A stretch of DNA of 64,000 bases from RBG-16-66-20 sp052386675 (GTDB taxonomy: Bacteria; Pseudomonadota; Gammaproteobacteria; Burkholderiales; SG8-39): the NCBI GenBank assembly GCA_052386675.1, contig JBQTJX010000001.1:11351-75350 (forward strand), given 5' to 3'. Of the stretch, positions 47,702-56,779 are shown piece by piece. The position numbers were made by a program, and so were the translations under genes. The stretch's first letter is position 1, and each line of letters starts with the position of its first letter. Under the pieces are notes generated by a model. The model did not search any database. It saw only the letters and a program-made list of their open reading frames with translations, and was not told the DNA's origin.

Positions 47702-50491
47702 TCATGCGGGCGAGATCCTCACTTTGACGTCATACCAGCCGGCCTGGCCGGTGACCGGGTCGGAATTGGAAATCCCGCCCGGCAGCGTGTCCGAGATGAG
47801 CGAATTGAGGATGAAGCCGCGCGTGAACTCGTTGGCGTCGGGCGCCAGCGCCCAGGCGCCCGGGGACTTGCCGATGGCGTTCCAGGTCCACACAGTGCCC
47901 GGCTCGACGGCCTCGCTGTAGCGGCTCATGCAGCGCACGCTGCCCCATTGCGACGCGACCGTCATCCAGGCGCCATCGCCAATGCCGCTGGCCGCGGCGG
48001 TGCGCGGGTTGACGAACAGGTAGTTGTGCGCGTGAATCTGGCGCAGCCACGCGTTCTGCGAGTCCCAGGAGTGGTACATCGCCATCGGCCGCTGCGTGAT
48101 CGCGGCGAGCGGGTATCGTCCGGCGTCGGTGACCTGCGTCTCGAGCGGCGCATAGTAGAACGGCAGCGGATCGAAGTAGGTTTCCACCCGCCCGGCGAGC
48201 GCGGCCGGCGGGCGGCGGCCGGGCCACTTGCCCTGCGCCGCGAGGCGGAAGCGCTGCAGCACCTCGGAATACAGGTGCACCAGGATCGGGTCGCCCCAGC
48301 GCCGCAGGCGCGCCCGCTGCGCCCACTCCATGTAGCCGCGGTTCCAGTTGCGCATGTAGCGGTAGGACGGGTCCAGTTCGACCTTGAAGACGCAATTGTT
48401 TTCCGCGTAGCGCTGCCACTGGTCAGGATTGGGCTCGCCGCGCAGCGACTTGCTGCCGTCCGTTCCGCGCCAGCCCGCGAGGAATCCGATGCCGGATCCC
48501 GGTTCGGTCTCGTGGCGGACGATGAAGTCCGGATAGTCGCGGTATTTGCGCGAGCCGTCCGGATGGGCGAAGGCCGGCAGCTTCAATCGGCTACCCAGTT
48601 CGATCAGCACTTCCTGGAATGGCCGGCACTCGCCGCTGGGCGGCACCACCGGCACGCGCACCGAGTCCATCGGGCCGTCGAACTCCGAGATCGGCCGGTC
48701 CAGGATGGACATCACGTCGTGGCGCTCCAGATACGTGGTGTCGGGCAGGACCAGGTCGGCGAAGGCCGTCATTTCCGACTGGAAGGCATCGCAGACGACA
48801 ATGAACGGGATCTTGTATTCGCCGCGGGTTTCCCCTTCCTGGACGCGGTCGTTCAGCATGCGCCGCACCTCGCCGGTGTTCATGGTCGAGTTCCACGCCA
48901 TGTTCGCCATGAAGATCAGGAGCGTGTCCAGGCGGTAGGGATCGCCCCGCCAGGCGTTGGTGATGACGTTGTGCATCAGGCCATGCACGGAAAGCGGGTA
49001 CTCCCACGAGAACCCCTTGTCGATGCGCACCGGCCCGCCCTCGGCGTCCACGAACAGGTCCTCGGGCGAACCGGGCCAGCCCAGCGCCAGCCCGGCCAGC
49101 GGCGTGTCCGGCTGCACGCCCTCGGGGCCGGTCGGCGTTTTGGCGGAGGGCGGGATTGCGCGCGGGAACGGCGCCTTGTGGCGGAACCCGCCGGGCCGGT
49201 CGATGGTGCCCAGCAGGCTCATCAGGATGGCGAGCGTGCGTACGGTGTGGAAACCGTTTGAATGCGCCGCCAGTCCGCGCATGGCGTGGAACGCGACCGG
49301 ATTGCCGGTGACCGTCTGGTGCTCGGTTCCCCAGCAATCGGTCCACGCAATCGGCAGTTCGATCTTCTCGTCGCGCGCGGTCACGCCCATCTCGTGCGCC
49401 AGGCGCCGGATGGTCGCGGCCGGGATGCCGGTGATGCCCTCGGCCCACTCCGGCGTGTGCGGCCGCACGCGATCGGCGAGGAGCTGGAACGCCGGCTGCA
49501 CGCAGGTGCCGTCGGCAAGCGTGAAATCGCCGAACAGGGCCGGGTCAGCGCCCGGGGCATGGCTCACCACCGCACGGGCGCCGTGGCGGTCCCACCAGAG
49601 CTGGTTCTGCGGGTAGAGCGGATTGACCGGGTCGGCGTTGTCGTCGGTGGCCAGCAAGCCGTGGCGCGGCGAAGCGGGATCGGTGATCACCAACTGGCCG
49701 CCGTTGGTGTAGCGGGCGACGAAGTCCCGGTCGTAGAGCCCCTGCTCGATCATCTCGCGCACCAGCGCCAGCAGCAGCGCGCCATCCGTGCCGGGGCGGA
49801 TCGGCACCCACTCGTCGGCGATCGCCGAATAGCCGGTGCGCACCGGGTTGACCGAGACGAACCGCCCGCCGTCGCGCTTGAACTTCGAGATCGCGATCTT
49901 GAGCGGATTCGAATGGTGGTCCTCGGCGGTGCCGAACATGACGAACAGCTTGGCGCGCTCCAGGTCCGGCCCGCCGAACTCCCAGAACGAGCCGCCGATG
50001 GTGTAGATCATGCCCGCGGCCATGTTGACCGAGCAGAAGCCGCCGTGCGCGGCGTAGTTGGGTGTGCCGAACTGGCGCGCGAACAGTCCGGTCAAGGCCT
50101 GCATCTGGTCGCGGCCGGTGAAGAGGGCGAATCTCTTCGGGTCGGTGCGCCGGATCGCCGCCAGGCGCGACGCCAGCGTGTCATACGCCTCTTCCCAGGA
50201 AATCGGCTCGAATTCGCCAGCGCCGCGCTCTGCGCCGGCTTTCCTGCGCAGCGGCCGGCTCAGGCGCGCCGGCGAGACCTGCTTCATGATGCCGCTCGCG
50301 CCCTTGGCGCAGATGACGCCCTTGTTGAGCGGGTGGCCCGGATTGCCCTCGATGTACTTCACCGAGGTGCGCCCCTGGTCCGTGTCGACGTGCACGCGGA
50401 TGCCGCAGCGGCAGGCGCACATGTAACAGGTCGTCGTCTTGACTTCGGTCGCCAACGAAGCGCTCCGGGCCGTGGCAGGGGAACCGTTCAT
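47702..50491 (-). CDS. soeA: SoeA, molybdopterin subunit of cytoplasmic sulfite:quinone oxidoreductase
   Basis: A 929-residue member of the DMSO reductase family. The N-terminal [4Fe-4S] site is CYMCACRCGIRV...GVICAKG (residues 21-65), then molybdopterin-binding domains and the C-terminal SYSEAVEPGTVWTWNAIG-type segment. No TAT signal precedes it, supporting a cytoplasmic enzyme as in SoeABC of Allochromatium. The start MNGSPATARS was chosen; a 208-codon in-frame extension into the divergent phosphodiesterase gene is rejected. Operon: soeA-soeB-soeC. Confidence 0.9.
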   Translation of the reverse strand: MNGSPATARSASLATEVKTTTCYMCACRCGIRVHVDTDQGRTSVKYIEGNPGHPLNKGVICAKGASGIMKQVSPARLSRPLRRKAGAERGAGEFEPISWEEAYDTLASRLAAIRRTDPKRFALFTGRDQMQALTGLFARQFGTPNYAAHGGFCSVNMAAGMIYTIGGSFWEFGGPDLERAKLFVMFGTAEDHHSNPLKIAISKFKRDGGRFVSVNPVRTGYSAIADEWVPIRPGTDGALLLALVREMIEQGLYDRDFVARYTNGGQLVITDPASPRHGLLATDDNADPVNPLYPQNQLWWDRHGARAVVSHAPGADPALFGDFTLADGTCVQPAFQLLADRVRPHTPEWAEGITGIPAATIRRLAHEMGVTARDEKIELPIAWTDCWGTEHQTVTGNPVAFHAMRGLAAHSNGFHTVRTLAILMSLLGTIDRPGGFRHKAPFPRAIPPSAKTPTGPEGVQPDTPLAGLALGWPGSPEDLFVDAEGGPVRIDKGFSWEYPLSVHGLMHNVITNAWRGDPYRLDTLLIFMANMAWNSTMNTGEVRRMLNDRVQEGETRGEYKIPFIVVCDAFQSEMTAFADLVLPDTTYLERHDVMSILDRPISEFDGPMDSVRVPVVPPSGECRPFQEVLIELGSRLKLPAFAHPDGSRKYRDYPDFIVRHETEPGSGIGFLAGWRGTDGSKSLRGEPNPDQWQRYAENNCVFKVELDPSYRYMRNWNRGYMEWAQRARLRRWGDPILVHLYSEVLQRFRLAAQGKWPGRRPPAALAGRVETYFDPLPFYYAPLETQVTDAGRYPLAAITQRPMAMYHSWDSQNAWLRQIHAHNYLFVNPRTAAASGIGDGAWMTVASQWGSVRCMSRYSEAVEPGTVWTWNAIGKSPGAWALAPDANEFTRGFILNSLISDTLPGGISNSDPVTGQAGWYDVKVRISPA

Positions 50492-50587
50492 TCTGAGCCC
50501 GATCGTGCGACGCAGCAACGAGTGAAACTGATGCCTCCATAAGCGCGCGACGGAGGTCCGACTCCGGTGCTCGGCTATGATGCGCGC

Positions 50588-51100
50588 GTGAAAATCTGCA
50601 TCGTCTCGGACAGCCACGACCGCGCGGATGCGCTGGCGCTGGCGGTGGGCGAGGCGAAGGCGCGCGGCGCCGAAGCCGTGATCCACTGCGGCGACCTCAT
50701 CGGCGCACAGACCGTAAAGCCGGCGCTCGCCCACGGCCTGCCGGTGCACCTCATCCACGGCAACAACATCGGCGACACCCAGGCGCTGCACTTCCAGATG
50801 GGCAAGAGCGGCGGGCTGCTGCGCTATCACGGCGCCGACGCGCGCCTGGAGCTGGGCGGCCGGCGCGTCTTCGCCGTGCACTACCCGGAGTACGGTCACG
50901 CGATGGCCTGCACCGGCGACTGGGACCTGGTGTGCTGCGGCCATTCGCATGCCGCGGGCATGGACCAGGTCGCGAACGTGAAGGGCGGCCGCACCTGGCT
51001 GGTGAATCCGGGGACCGTGGCCGGGCTCGCCGCGCCCGCGACCTGGGTGATGGGCGACCTTGGCGAGATGCGCTTCGAAGTTTTTTCTATGGCCGCATAG
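50588..51100 (+). CDS. YfcE/MJ0936-family metallophosphodiesterase
   Basis: A 170-residue calcineurin-like phosphoesterase. Metal ligands: IVSDSHDR (residues 5-12), IHCGDLIG near 40, HGNNIG near 64 (GN-x-N), HYPEYGH near 100 and CCGHSHAAGM near 120. These are the standard YfcE/MJ0936 pattern. The GTG start begins VKICIVSDSH, one codon from the first strand. It lies between divergent soeA and the apr genes; no link to sulfur oxidation is evident. Confidence 0.88.
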   Translation: MKICIVSDSHDRADALALAVGEAKARGAEAVIHCGDLIGAQTVKPALAHGLPVHLIHGNNIGDTQALHFQMGKSGGLLRYHGADARLELGGRRVFAVHYPEYGHAMACTGDWDLVCCGHSHAAGMDQVANVKGGRTWLVNPGTVAGLAAPATWVMGDLGEMRFEVFSMAA

Positions 51101-51165
51101 CCGTTTTTTGCGCACCCCGGGCGGCGTAGCCTCCTACAATCGCGGCCACGAAGAGGGAATCCCCC

Positions 51166-51990
51166 ATGTTCACGAGCAATCCATTCTCCGTCCTGTCGAC
51201 CGTGGTCCCGGCCGCCGTCCAGCAGGGCTACATCGTCCTGATGGTGGTCCTGGTCGCGGCCGGTACGCTGTTCGACATCCTGCACAAGGGCAGCGCGAAA
51301 TACTTCTTCGAGAACATGCGCAACGCGAGGAAACGCGGCGCGAAGCCGGTCGATGGCGGCAAGGCGGTGTCGATCGCGGTGCAGACCATTGTCGTTGACG
51401 TGCTCGCTTCCGGAGAGTTCTGCAACGCCCGGCGGCGCATCGCGCACCTGCTCGGCATGTACGGCTTCGTGATCCATGTCCTCGCCACCGTCGTCCTGGT
51501 GTTCAATGCATCGGCGGGCGCGCTCTGGGCGCAGCTCTGGTGGCTCGGCGGCCTGATGGTCTGCCTTGGCGGCTACTGGTTCTGGTTCTTCATCCGGGTG
51601 GACGTCGCCGCCGAGGGCAACTCGCCGCTGCGCCTGGTGCGCGCGGACCTGTTCGTCCTGTCGCTGCTGGCGAGCGTGACCCTCGGCCTCGCGTGGGCCT
51701 GGCTGCAGGCGCGCGGCACGCCGGCCGCGATCGTGCTGTTCGGGCTCTACGTCATCGCCACCACCGTGCTGTTCGGCTCAGTGCCCTGGTCCAAGTTCGC
51801 GCACATGTTCTTCAAGCCGGCGGCGGCCTTCGAAAAGCGCCTGTCCGAGGCCGACGGCACGCACGCGAACCTGCCGACGCTCTCCCGCGACGACCCCGCG
51901 CAACAGGAGCGGCACTCGATGGAACTGCTGAAAAATGCCCCGATGGACATGGGGCTCGGCATCAAGCGCGAAGCACCGCGCCACTACTGA
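51166..51990 (+). CDS. aprM: AprM, membrane anchor of APS reductase
   Basis: A 274-residue inner-membrane protein with five hydrophobic helices (about 20-39, 94-114, 122-142, 160-180 and 186-205), then a soluble, charged C-terminus. It is directly upstream of aprBA. AprM replaces QmoABC in beta- and some gammaproteobacteria as the proposed link between APS reductase and the quinone pool. The upstream 65-base gap holds a TACAAT element but no convincing -35. Confidence 0.88.
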   Translation: MFTSNPFSVLSTVVPAAVQQGYIVLMVVLVAAGTLFDILHKGSAKYFFENMRNARKRGAKPVDGGKAVSIAVQTIVVDVLASGEFCNARRRIAHLLGMYGFVIHVLATVVLVFNASAGALWAQLWWLGGLMVCLGGYWFWFFIRVDVAAEGNSPLRLVRADLFVLSLLASVTLGLAWAWLQARGTPAAIVLFGLYVIATTVLFGSVPWSKFAHMFFKPAAAFEKRLSEADGTHANLPTLSRDDPAQQERHSMELLKNAPMDMGLGIKREAPRHY

Positions 51991-52013
51991 GAACAGGACA
52001 CGGAACCAGCCTC

Positions 52014-52493
52014 ATGCCTACCTTTGTCTACATGACGAGGTGCGACGGATGCGGACATTGCGTCGACATCTGCCCCTCGGACATCATGCACATCGACCCC
52101 ACCTACCGGCGCGCCTACAACATCGAGCCGAACATGTGCTGGGAGTGCTACTCCTGCGTGAAGGCCTGCCCGCAGCATGCGATCGACGTGCGCGGCTACG
52201 CCGACTTCGCCCCGCTGGGCCACAGCGTGCGCGTGCACCGCGACGAGCAGAAGGGCACGATCGCCTGGAAGATCAAGTTCCGCAACGGCAAGGAGAAGAA
52301 TTTCCTGTCGCCCATCACCACCAAGCCCTGGGGCCAGGCGATCCCGAAGCTCGCGGAGGTGCCGGCGCCCACGAAGGACATGCGCGAGGGCGAGTTGCTG
52401 TACAACGAGCCGAAATGGATCCGGATGGATGAGGGCGGCCTGCGCACGCTCAAGGATGCCGGCCTCACGCTGAAGAAGGGCGTCCAGTACTGA
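52014..52493 (+). CDS. aprB: Adenylylsulfate (APS) reductase beta subunit
   Basis: A 159-residue ferredoxin-like subunit with two [4Fe-4S] motifs: CDGCGHCVDICP (residues 10-21) and CWECYSCVKACP (near 42-53). The C-terminal tail (KDMREGELLYNEPKW) wraps AprA in known structures. It carries electrons between AprA and AprM. Start ATG follows AprM by 23 nt. Confidence 0.96.
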   Translation: MPTFVYMTRCDGCGHCVDICPSDIMHIDPTYRRAYNIEPNMCWECYSCVKACPQHAIDVRGYADFAPLGHSVRVHRDEQKGTIAWKIKFRNGKEKNFLSPITTKPWGQAIPKLAEVPAPTKDMREGELLYNEPKWIRMDEGGLRTLKDAGLTLKKGVQY

Positions 52494-52494
52494 C

Positions 52495-54363
52495 ATGGCC
52501 ATCGACACCATCATCGAAGAGGGCATCGACATCCTGGTCGTCGGCGCGGGCCTGGGCGGCACCGGCGCCGCGTGGGAAGCGCGTTTCTGGGGGCAGGACA
52601 AGAAGATCGTCATCGCGGAGAAGGCGAACATCGACCGCTCCGGGGCGGTCGCGCAGGGCCTGTACGCGATCAACTGCTACATGGGCACGCGCTGGGGCGA
52701 GAACAACCCGGAGGACCACGTCCGCTACGCCCGCATCGACCTGATGGGCATGGTGCGCGAAGACCTGCTGTTCGACATGGCGCGCCACGTCGACTCCACG
52801 GTGCACCAGTTCGAGGAGTGGGGCCTGCCGATCATGAAGGACCCGAAGACCGGGCGCTACCTGCGCGAAGGGCGCTGGCAGATCATGATCCACGGCGAGT
52901 CCTACAAGCCCATCGTGGCCGAGGCGGCGAAGAAGTCCGCGGACAAGGTCTTCAACCGCATCTGCGTCACGCACCTGCTGATGGACGACGGCAAGGAGAA
53001 CCGCGTGGCCGGCGCGGTCGGCTTCAACGTGCGCACCGGCAACTACCATGTCTTCAAGTCGAAGACGGTGATCTGCGGCGCGGGCGGCGCCTCCAACATC
53101 TTCAAGCCGCGCTCGGTGGGCGAGGGCTCGGGCCGCACCTGGTATGCGCCCTGGTCCTCGGCGTCCGCCTACGGCCTGATGATCAACGCCGGCGCCAAGA
53201 TGACGCAGATGGAGAACCGCATCGTGCTGGCGCGGTTCAAGGACGGCTACGGCCCGGTCGGCGCCTACTTCCTGCACCTGAAGACCTACACGCAGAACTG
53301 CCTGGGCGAGGAGTACGAATCCAAGTGGTTCCCCGAGCTGCAGAAGATGGTCGGCAAGGAGTACCTGGACCCGGAAGCCTCGCACCTCACCCACCGGCCG
53401 ATCCCGACCTGCCTGCGCAACCACTGCATCATCAGCGAGGTGAACGCCGGCCGCGGCCCGATCCACATGGTGACCATGCGCGCCTTCCAGGATCCCCACC
53501 TGGAAGAAGTGGGCTGGGAGAACTTCCTCGGCATGACGGTGGGCCAGGCGGTGCTGTGGGCCGCCACCGACGTCGATCCCAAGAACGAGAACCCCGAGCT
53601 GACCACCTCCGAGCCCTACGTTATGGGCTCGCACGCCACCGGCTCGGGCGCCTGGTGCTCGGGGCCGGAAGACCTCTCGCCCCCCGAGTACTTCTGGGGC
53701 TACAACCGCATGACCACGATCGAGGGCCTGTTCGGCGCCGGCGACGCGGTCGGCGGCACGCCGCACGCGTTCTCCTCGGGGTCGTTCACCGAGGGGCGTC
53801 TGGCCGCGAAGGCCGCCTGCAAGTACATCGACGACGGCAAGGCCGAGGGCATCGTCGTGTCCGAGGCGCAGATCGACCGCCGCCGGGAGGAGATCTTCAA
53901 GCCGCTGGAGCACTACCGGGTCTACCGCAACGCGATCGTGGCGGGCGACGTCAACCCGCACTACATCAACCCCAAGCAGGGCCTGGACCGCCTGCAGAAG
54001 CTGATGGACGAGTATTGCGGCGGCGTGACCGTCAGCTACATGACCAACGAGAAGCTCCTCAACATCGGCCTGAAGAAGCTGAAGGTGATGGAGGAGGACC
54101 TCGAGAACCTGGCGGCGAAGGACATCCACGAGCTGCTGCGCGCCTGGGAACTGAAGCACCGCCACCGCGCCGCCGAGTGCGTCACGCAGCACACGCTGTT
54201 CCGCAAGGAGACGCGCTGGCCGGGCTACTACTACCGCGGCGACGCCATGAAGGTGGACGACGCCAACTGGCACGTGCTGACGGTGTCGCGCCGCGATCCC
54301 GCGAGCGGCGAGTACACCATGGAAAAAGCGCCCCTGTATCACCTGATCGGGGATGAGAAGTAG
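52495..54363 (+). CDS. aprA: Adenylylsulfate (APS) reductase alpha subunit
   Basis: A 622-residue FAD-containing catalytic subunit that, in sulfur oxidisers, forms APS from sulfite and AMP. FAD motif ILVVGAGLGGTGAAWEA lies at residues 11-27; SGAVAQGLYAINCYMGTR near 49-66 and GSHATGSGAWCSGPEDLSPP near 375-394 are family blocks. It is 1 nt after aprB. Together with Sat it gives the AMP-dependent sulfite route. Substrate-side residues are in the expected places. Confidence 0.97.
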   Translation: MAIDTIIEEGIDILVVGAGLGGTGAAWEARFWGQDKKIVIAEKANIDRSGAVAQGLYAINCYMGTRWGENNPEDHVRYARIDLMGMVREDLLFDMARHVDSTVHQFEEWGLPIMKDPKTGRYLREGRWQIMIHGESYKPIVAEAAKKSADKVFNRICVTHLLMDDGKENRVAGAVGFNVRTGNYHVFKSKTVICGAGGASNIFKPRSVGEGSGRTWYAPWSSASAYGLMINAGAKMTQMENRIVLARFKDGYGPVGAYFLHLKTYTQNCLGEEYESKWFPELQKMVGKEYLDPEASHLTHRPIPTCLRNHCIISEVNAGRGPIHMVTMRAFQDPHLEEVGWENFLGMTVGQAVLWAATDVDPKNENPELTTSEPYVMGSHATGSGAWCSGPEDLSPPEYFWGYNRMTTIEGLFGAGDAVGGTPHAFSSGSFTEGRLAAKAACKYIDDGKAEGIVVSEAQIDRRREEIFKPLEHYRVYRNAIVAGDVNPHYINPKQGLDRLQKLMDEYCGGVTVSYMTNEKLLNIGLKKLKVMEEDLENLAAKDIHELLRAWELKHRHRAAECVTQHTLFRKETRWPGYYYRGDAMKVDDANWHVLTVSRRDPASGEYTMEKAPLYHLIGDEK

Positions 54364-54366
54364 CAG

Positions 54367-54717
54367 TTGAACATCATCGAGAAGACCGACGACGAGATCC
54401 TGGCGATGGCGACTCCCCTGTGGCGCGAACTCGTCAAGTCCTCCAACGAAGGCAAGTACGGCGAGTTCGTGCGCAACTTCTCCGGTTCCTTCGCGCGCGC
54501 CATGGACCAGGTCGCCGCCGGCCACCAGTTCGCCAACAGCGAGCTGGCGCGCAGCCTGTCGGAGGACTTCGACGCGCTCGGCATCATCCGCCGGGGCGAG
54601 CATGTGACGGTGCTCTACCGCCAGCGCAGCACCAAGAAGCCGGGCGAATGGCTCGGCCGCCTGGTGCTGGGCTACGAGGACGGAAAGGCCAGGATCTTCG
54701 GTGCCTCCCTCTTCTGA
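54367..54717 (+). CDS. Conserved hypothetical protein following aprA, 116 aa
   Basis: Unrecognised 116-residue cytoplasmic protein with no cysteine, charged N-terminus (MNIIEKTDDEILAMAT) and a C-terminal beta-rich part with VLYRQRSTKKPGEWLGRLVLGYEDGKARI. The start is TTG, 3 nt after aprA. The previous stop and the position in the aprMBA operon suggest a role with APS reductase or its redox partners. It overlaps the next gene by 17 nt. Confidence 0.7.
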   Translation: MNIIEKTDDEILAMATPLWRELVKSSNEGKYGEFVRNFSGSFARAMDQVAAGHQFANSELARSLSEDFDALGIIRRGEHVTVLYRQRSTKKPGEWLGRLVLGYEDGKARIFGASLF

Positions 54718-55219
54718 CGTGATCAGCGACGGCAAGTTCGTCGAGCTGACCTACAAGGTCACCGACCGCAGGACCGGGCACGTCCTGACGCGGGTGGAGT
54801 TTCCGCTGGGCTACGTCCACGGCCACAACGAAATCCTCGCCCCGTCGGTCCACATGGCGCTCGCGGGCAAGGCCGCGGGCGAAGTCATCGAGGTGCCGAT
54901 CGACGGCAACCAGATCTTCGGCCCCCGGGACGAGTCGCTGGTGTTCTCGGACCGGATCGAGAACGTCCCCGAGGAGTACCGGAGCGTCGGCACCTCGATC
55001 CTGATGGAGAACGACCGGGGCCAGGCCCGCAGCTTCCTCGTCACGCACGTGGACGACGAGAAGCTCACGGTGGATGGCAACAATCCGCTTTGCGGCAGGG
55101 AAATCGTGTTTACACTGGAGATCCTGTCCGTGCGGGATGCGACCGAAGAAGAAACCCGGACCGGCGGGGCGATCCCCGCGCGGCCTGATATCGATCCGAG
55201 CCGCCTGAGGGCGGTTTGA
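54701..55219 (+). CDS. SlyD-like FKBP-type peptidyl-prolyl isomerase
   Basis: A 172-residue FKBP-family protein resembling SlyD. The FK506-binding core reads LTYKVTDRRTGHVLTRVEFPLGYVHGHNEI and continues with an IF-domain-like loop (IDGNQIFGPRDESLV). The metal-binding His-rich tail of SlyD is absent. The GTG start is preceded by AGGA; the alternative GTG six codons later would remove the overlap with the 116-aa gene. Role: probably folding or metal-cofactor maturation for the apr products. Confidence 0.82.
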   Translation: MPPSSDVISDGKFVELTYKVTDRRTGHVLTRVEFPLGYVHGHNEILAPSVHMALAGKAAGEVIEVPIDGNQIFGPRDESLVFSDRIENVPEEYRSVGTSILMENDRGQARSFLVTHVDDEKLTVDGNNPLCGREIVFTLEILSVRDATEEETRTGGAIPARPDIDPSRLRAV

Positions 55220-55244
55220 TGGGACTGGACCAAGGAGCTGAATC

Positions 55245-55409
55245 ATGAGCGACGAAAAGAAACCCGCCCCCGCCAAGGTGCCTGAAGGCCAGTCGCGCTT
55301 CTTCACCACGCGCCAGATGCCGGCCAACGAGAAGGGCTTCGTCGGCTTCGAGACGGTGTGGGAGCCGATGCAGAAGGAAGCCGAGTACCGGACGCCGAAG
55401 AAGCCGTAG
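55245..55409 (+). CDS. Small protein at end of apr operon, 54 aa
   Basis: A 54-codon ORF starting ATG after AAGGAG at 7-nt spacing, a strong Shine-Dalgarno. The product is charged, rich in Lys/Pro/Glu, with GQSRFFTTRQMPANEKGFVG in the centre and no membrane segment. Codon third-position GC is high, matching neighbouring genes. No family is recognised. Position as last gene in aprM-B-A-116aa-FKBP suggests an accessory subunit or stability factor. Confidence 0.65.
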   Translation: MSDEKKPAPAKVPEGQSRFFTTRQMPANEKGFVGFETVWEPMQKEAEYRTPKKP

Positions 55410-55427
55410 GCGCCGGGAGTGCAGCAA

Positions 55428-55447
55428 ATGTAACCGATCGGTTACAT
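55428..55447. repeat. Perfect 20-bp palindrome between the 54-aa gene and sat
   Basis: ATGTAACCGATCGGTTACAT is fully self-complementary. It lies between the convergent 54-aa gene and sat, with no T-tract, so neither an intrinsic terminator nor a conventional promoter site. Its ATGT...CGATCG...ACAT layout repeats between ruvA and ruvB. Confidence 0.75.
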
Positions 55448-55471
55448 CCGGCGGCCCAGCGGCCCCGCACC

Positions 55472-56644
55472 CTACCGCCCAGCCGCGTAGTACGCCTTCA
55501 GCACCTGCAGCACCTCCGGCCGGCTGAACTCCGCCGGCACCTCCGCGCCCTCCTCCAGCCACTTCCGCAACTGCGTTCCCGACACCTGCAAACGATCCGC
55601 GTCCCCATGCGGGCAGGTGCGGTCCGACGCCATGCCGTAGCAGCGGTGGCACCAGAAGGTGACACCGATCTTGAGCGCCTTCGTCTCCAGCGCATCCGCG
55701 GGGATCTCGTCGAAGATACGGTGCGCGTCGAACGGGCCGTAGTAACTCCCGACCCCGGCGTGGTCGCGCCCGACCACGAGGTGCGAGCAACCGTAGTTCT
55801 GCCGGAACACGGCGTGCAGCAGCGCCTCGCGCGGCCCGGCGTAGCGCATGTCCAGCGGGTAACCTGCCTGCAACACCGTCCCGGGCCGGAAGTAGTTCTC
55901 GATCAGCACCGCGATCGCGCGCGTGCGCACCTCCGCCGGGATGTCGCCGGGCTTGAGGTTGCCCAGCAGCGAGTGCACCAGCACGCCGTCGCAGGTCTCC
56001 ACCGCAACCTTCGCCAGGTATTCGTGCGAGCGGTGCATCGGATTGCGCGTCTGGAACGCCGCGACGCGCGACCAGCCCAGGCGCTCGAACGCGGCGCGGG
56101 TTTCGGCGGGCGTCAGGAACAGCTCGCCGTATTTCGCCTTGAAGCCGCCGTCCGAGAGCACGCGCACCGGCCCGGCAAGGTTGACTTCGGGCTGGCGCAT
56201 GACCATCTGCACGCCCGGGTGCTTCTCATCCACGGTGCGGAACACCGACCTGCACTCGTGCGCCTTGTCGATGGCGTACTTCTCGGTCACTTTCATCGTG
56301 GCGAGCGGCTCGGCATCCTCCTCGCCCGCAAGCGCGACCTCGTCGCCGACGCGGATCGCGCCCGCGCGCTCCGCGTCCACCGACAGCGTGATCGGGATCG
56401 GCCAGAACAGTCCCGCCGCGGTACGGTAGCGCTCGCACACGCCCTCCCAGTCGGCGCGCGTCATGAAGCCCTCGAGCGGCGTGAAGCCGCCGATGCCGAG
56501 CATGACCAGGTCGCCCCGCTCACGCGAGCTGATGCGCAGCGCGGGCAGGGTCGCGGCGCGGCGGCGCGCGGCCTGAAGCGCTTCGCCGGCAAGCATGCGC
56601 GGCTGGAGCGAGGCGGCGCCGTGAGGAGGGACGAGTCCGGGCAT
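55472..56644 (-). CDS. sat: Sulfate adenylyltransferase (ATP sulfurylase)
   Basis: A 390-residue homo-oligomeric Sat. In sulfur oxidisers it runs backwards, making ATP and sulfate from APS and pyrophosphate. Active-site blocks: AAFQTRNPMHRSHEYLAK near residues 195-212 (QxRNPxHxxH) and VVGRDHAGVGSYYG near 290. The C-terminal VSGTQLRKWLEEG is conserved. The start MPGLVPPHG was chosen; longer frames extend into the LysR gene. It converges on the 54-aa gene; Apr and Sat work as consecutive steps. Sat is divergent from a LysR regulator. Confidence 0.96.
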   Translation of the reverse strand: MPGLVPPHGAASLQPRMLAGEALQAARRRAATLPALRISSRERGDLVMLGIGGFTPLEGFMTRADWEGVCERYRTAAGLFWPIPITLSVDAERAGAIRVGDEVALAGEEDAEPLATMKVTEKYAIDKAHECRSVFRTVDEKHPGVQMVMRQPEVNLAGPVRVLSDGGFKAKYGELFLTPAETRAAFERLGWSRVAAFQTRNPMHRSHEYLAKVAVETCDGVLVHSLLGNLKPGDIPAEVRTRAIAVLIENYFRPGTVLQAGYPLDMRYAGPREALLHAVFRQNYGCSHLVVGRDHAGVGSYYGPFDAHRIFDEIPADALETKALKIGVTFWCHRCYGMASDRTCPHGDADRLQVSGTQLRKWLEEGAEVPAEFSRPEVLQVLKAYYAAGR

Positions 56645-56779
56645 GGGGAAGATTCCTAGTGCGGGCCGCCATTGTCCGGAAGCGGCCCCACCTCGGGCAA
56701 TGCCGGCGTTCCGATGACCGGATAAGCAGGTTTGATTACAGGGGATGGCCGGACCCCGGGATGCCCGATAATTCCGGCC
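56645..56779. promoter_or_regulatory. Divergent sat/lysR intergenic region
   Basis: A 135-base region between divergent start codons. It contains GATAA-type elements CCGGATAAGCAGG and CCCGATAATTCCGG, and ATGACCGGATAAG resembles a LysR half site, but no complete T-N11-A palindrome stands out. No -35/-10 pair is convincing. Confidence 0.3.

Noticed and set aside
47702..51115. 1137-codon version of soeA with an N-terminal extension
   Set aside because: The extension lies antisense to the phosphodiesterase gene and lacks similarity; the family starts near the [4Fe-4S] motif, about 20 residues after the chosen start.
55428..55447. The 20-bp palindrome as an intrinsic terminator for the 54-aa gene and sat
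   Set aside because: Its arms are AT-rich at the ends and are not followed by T-tracts on either strand, so it does not fit an intrinsic terminator.
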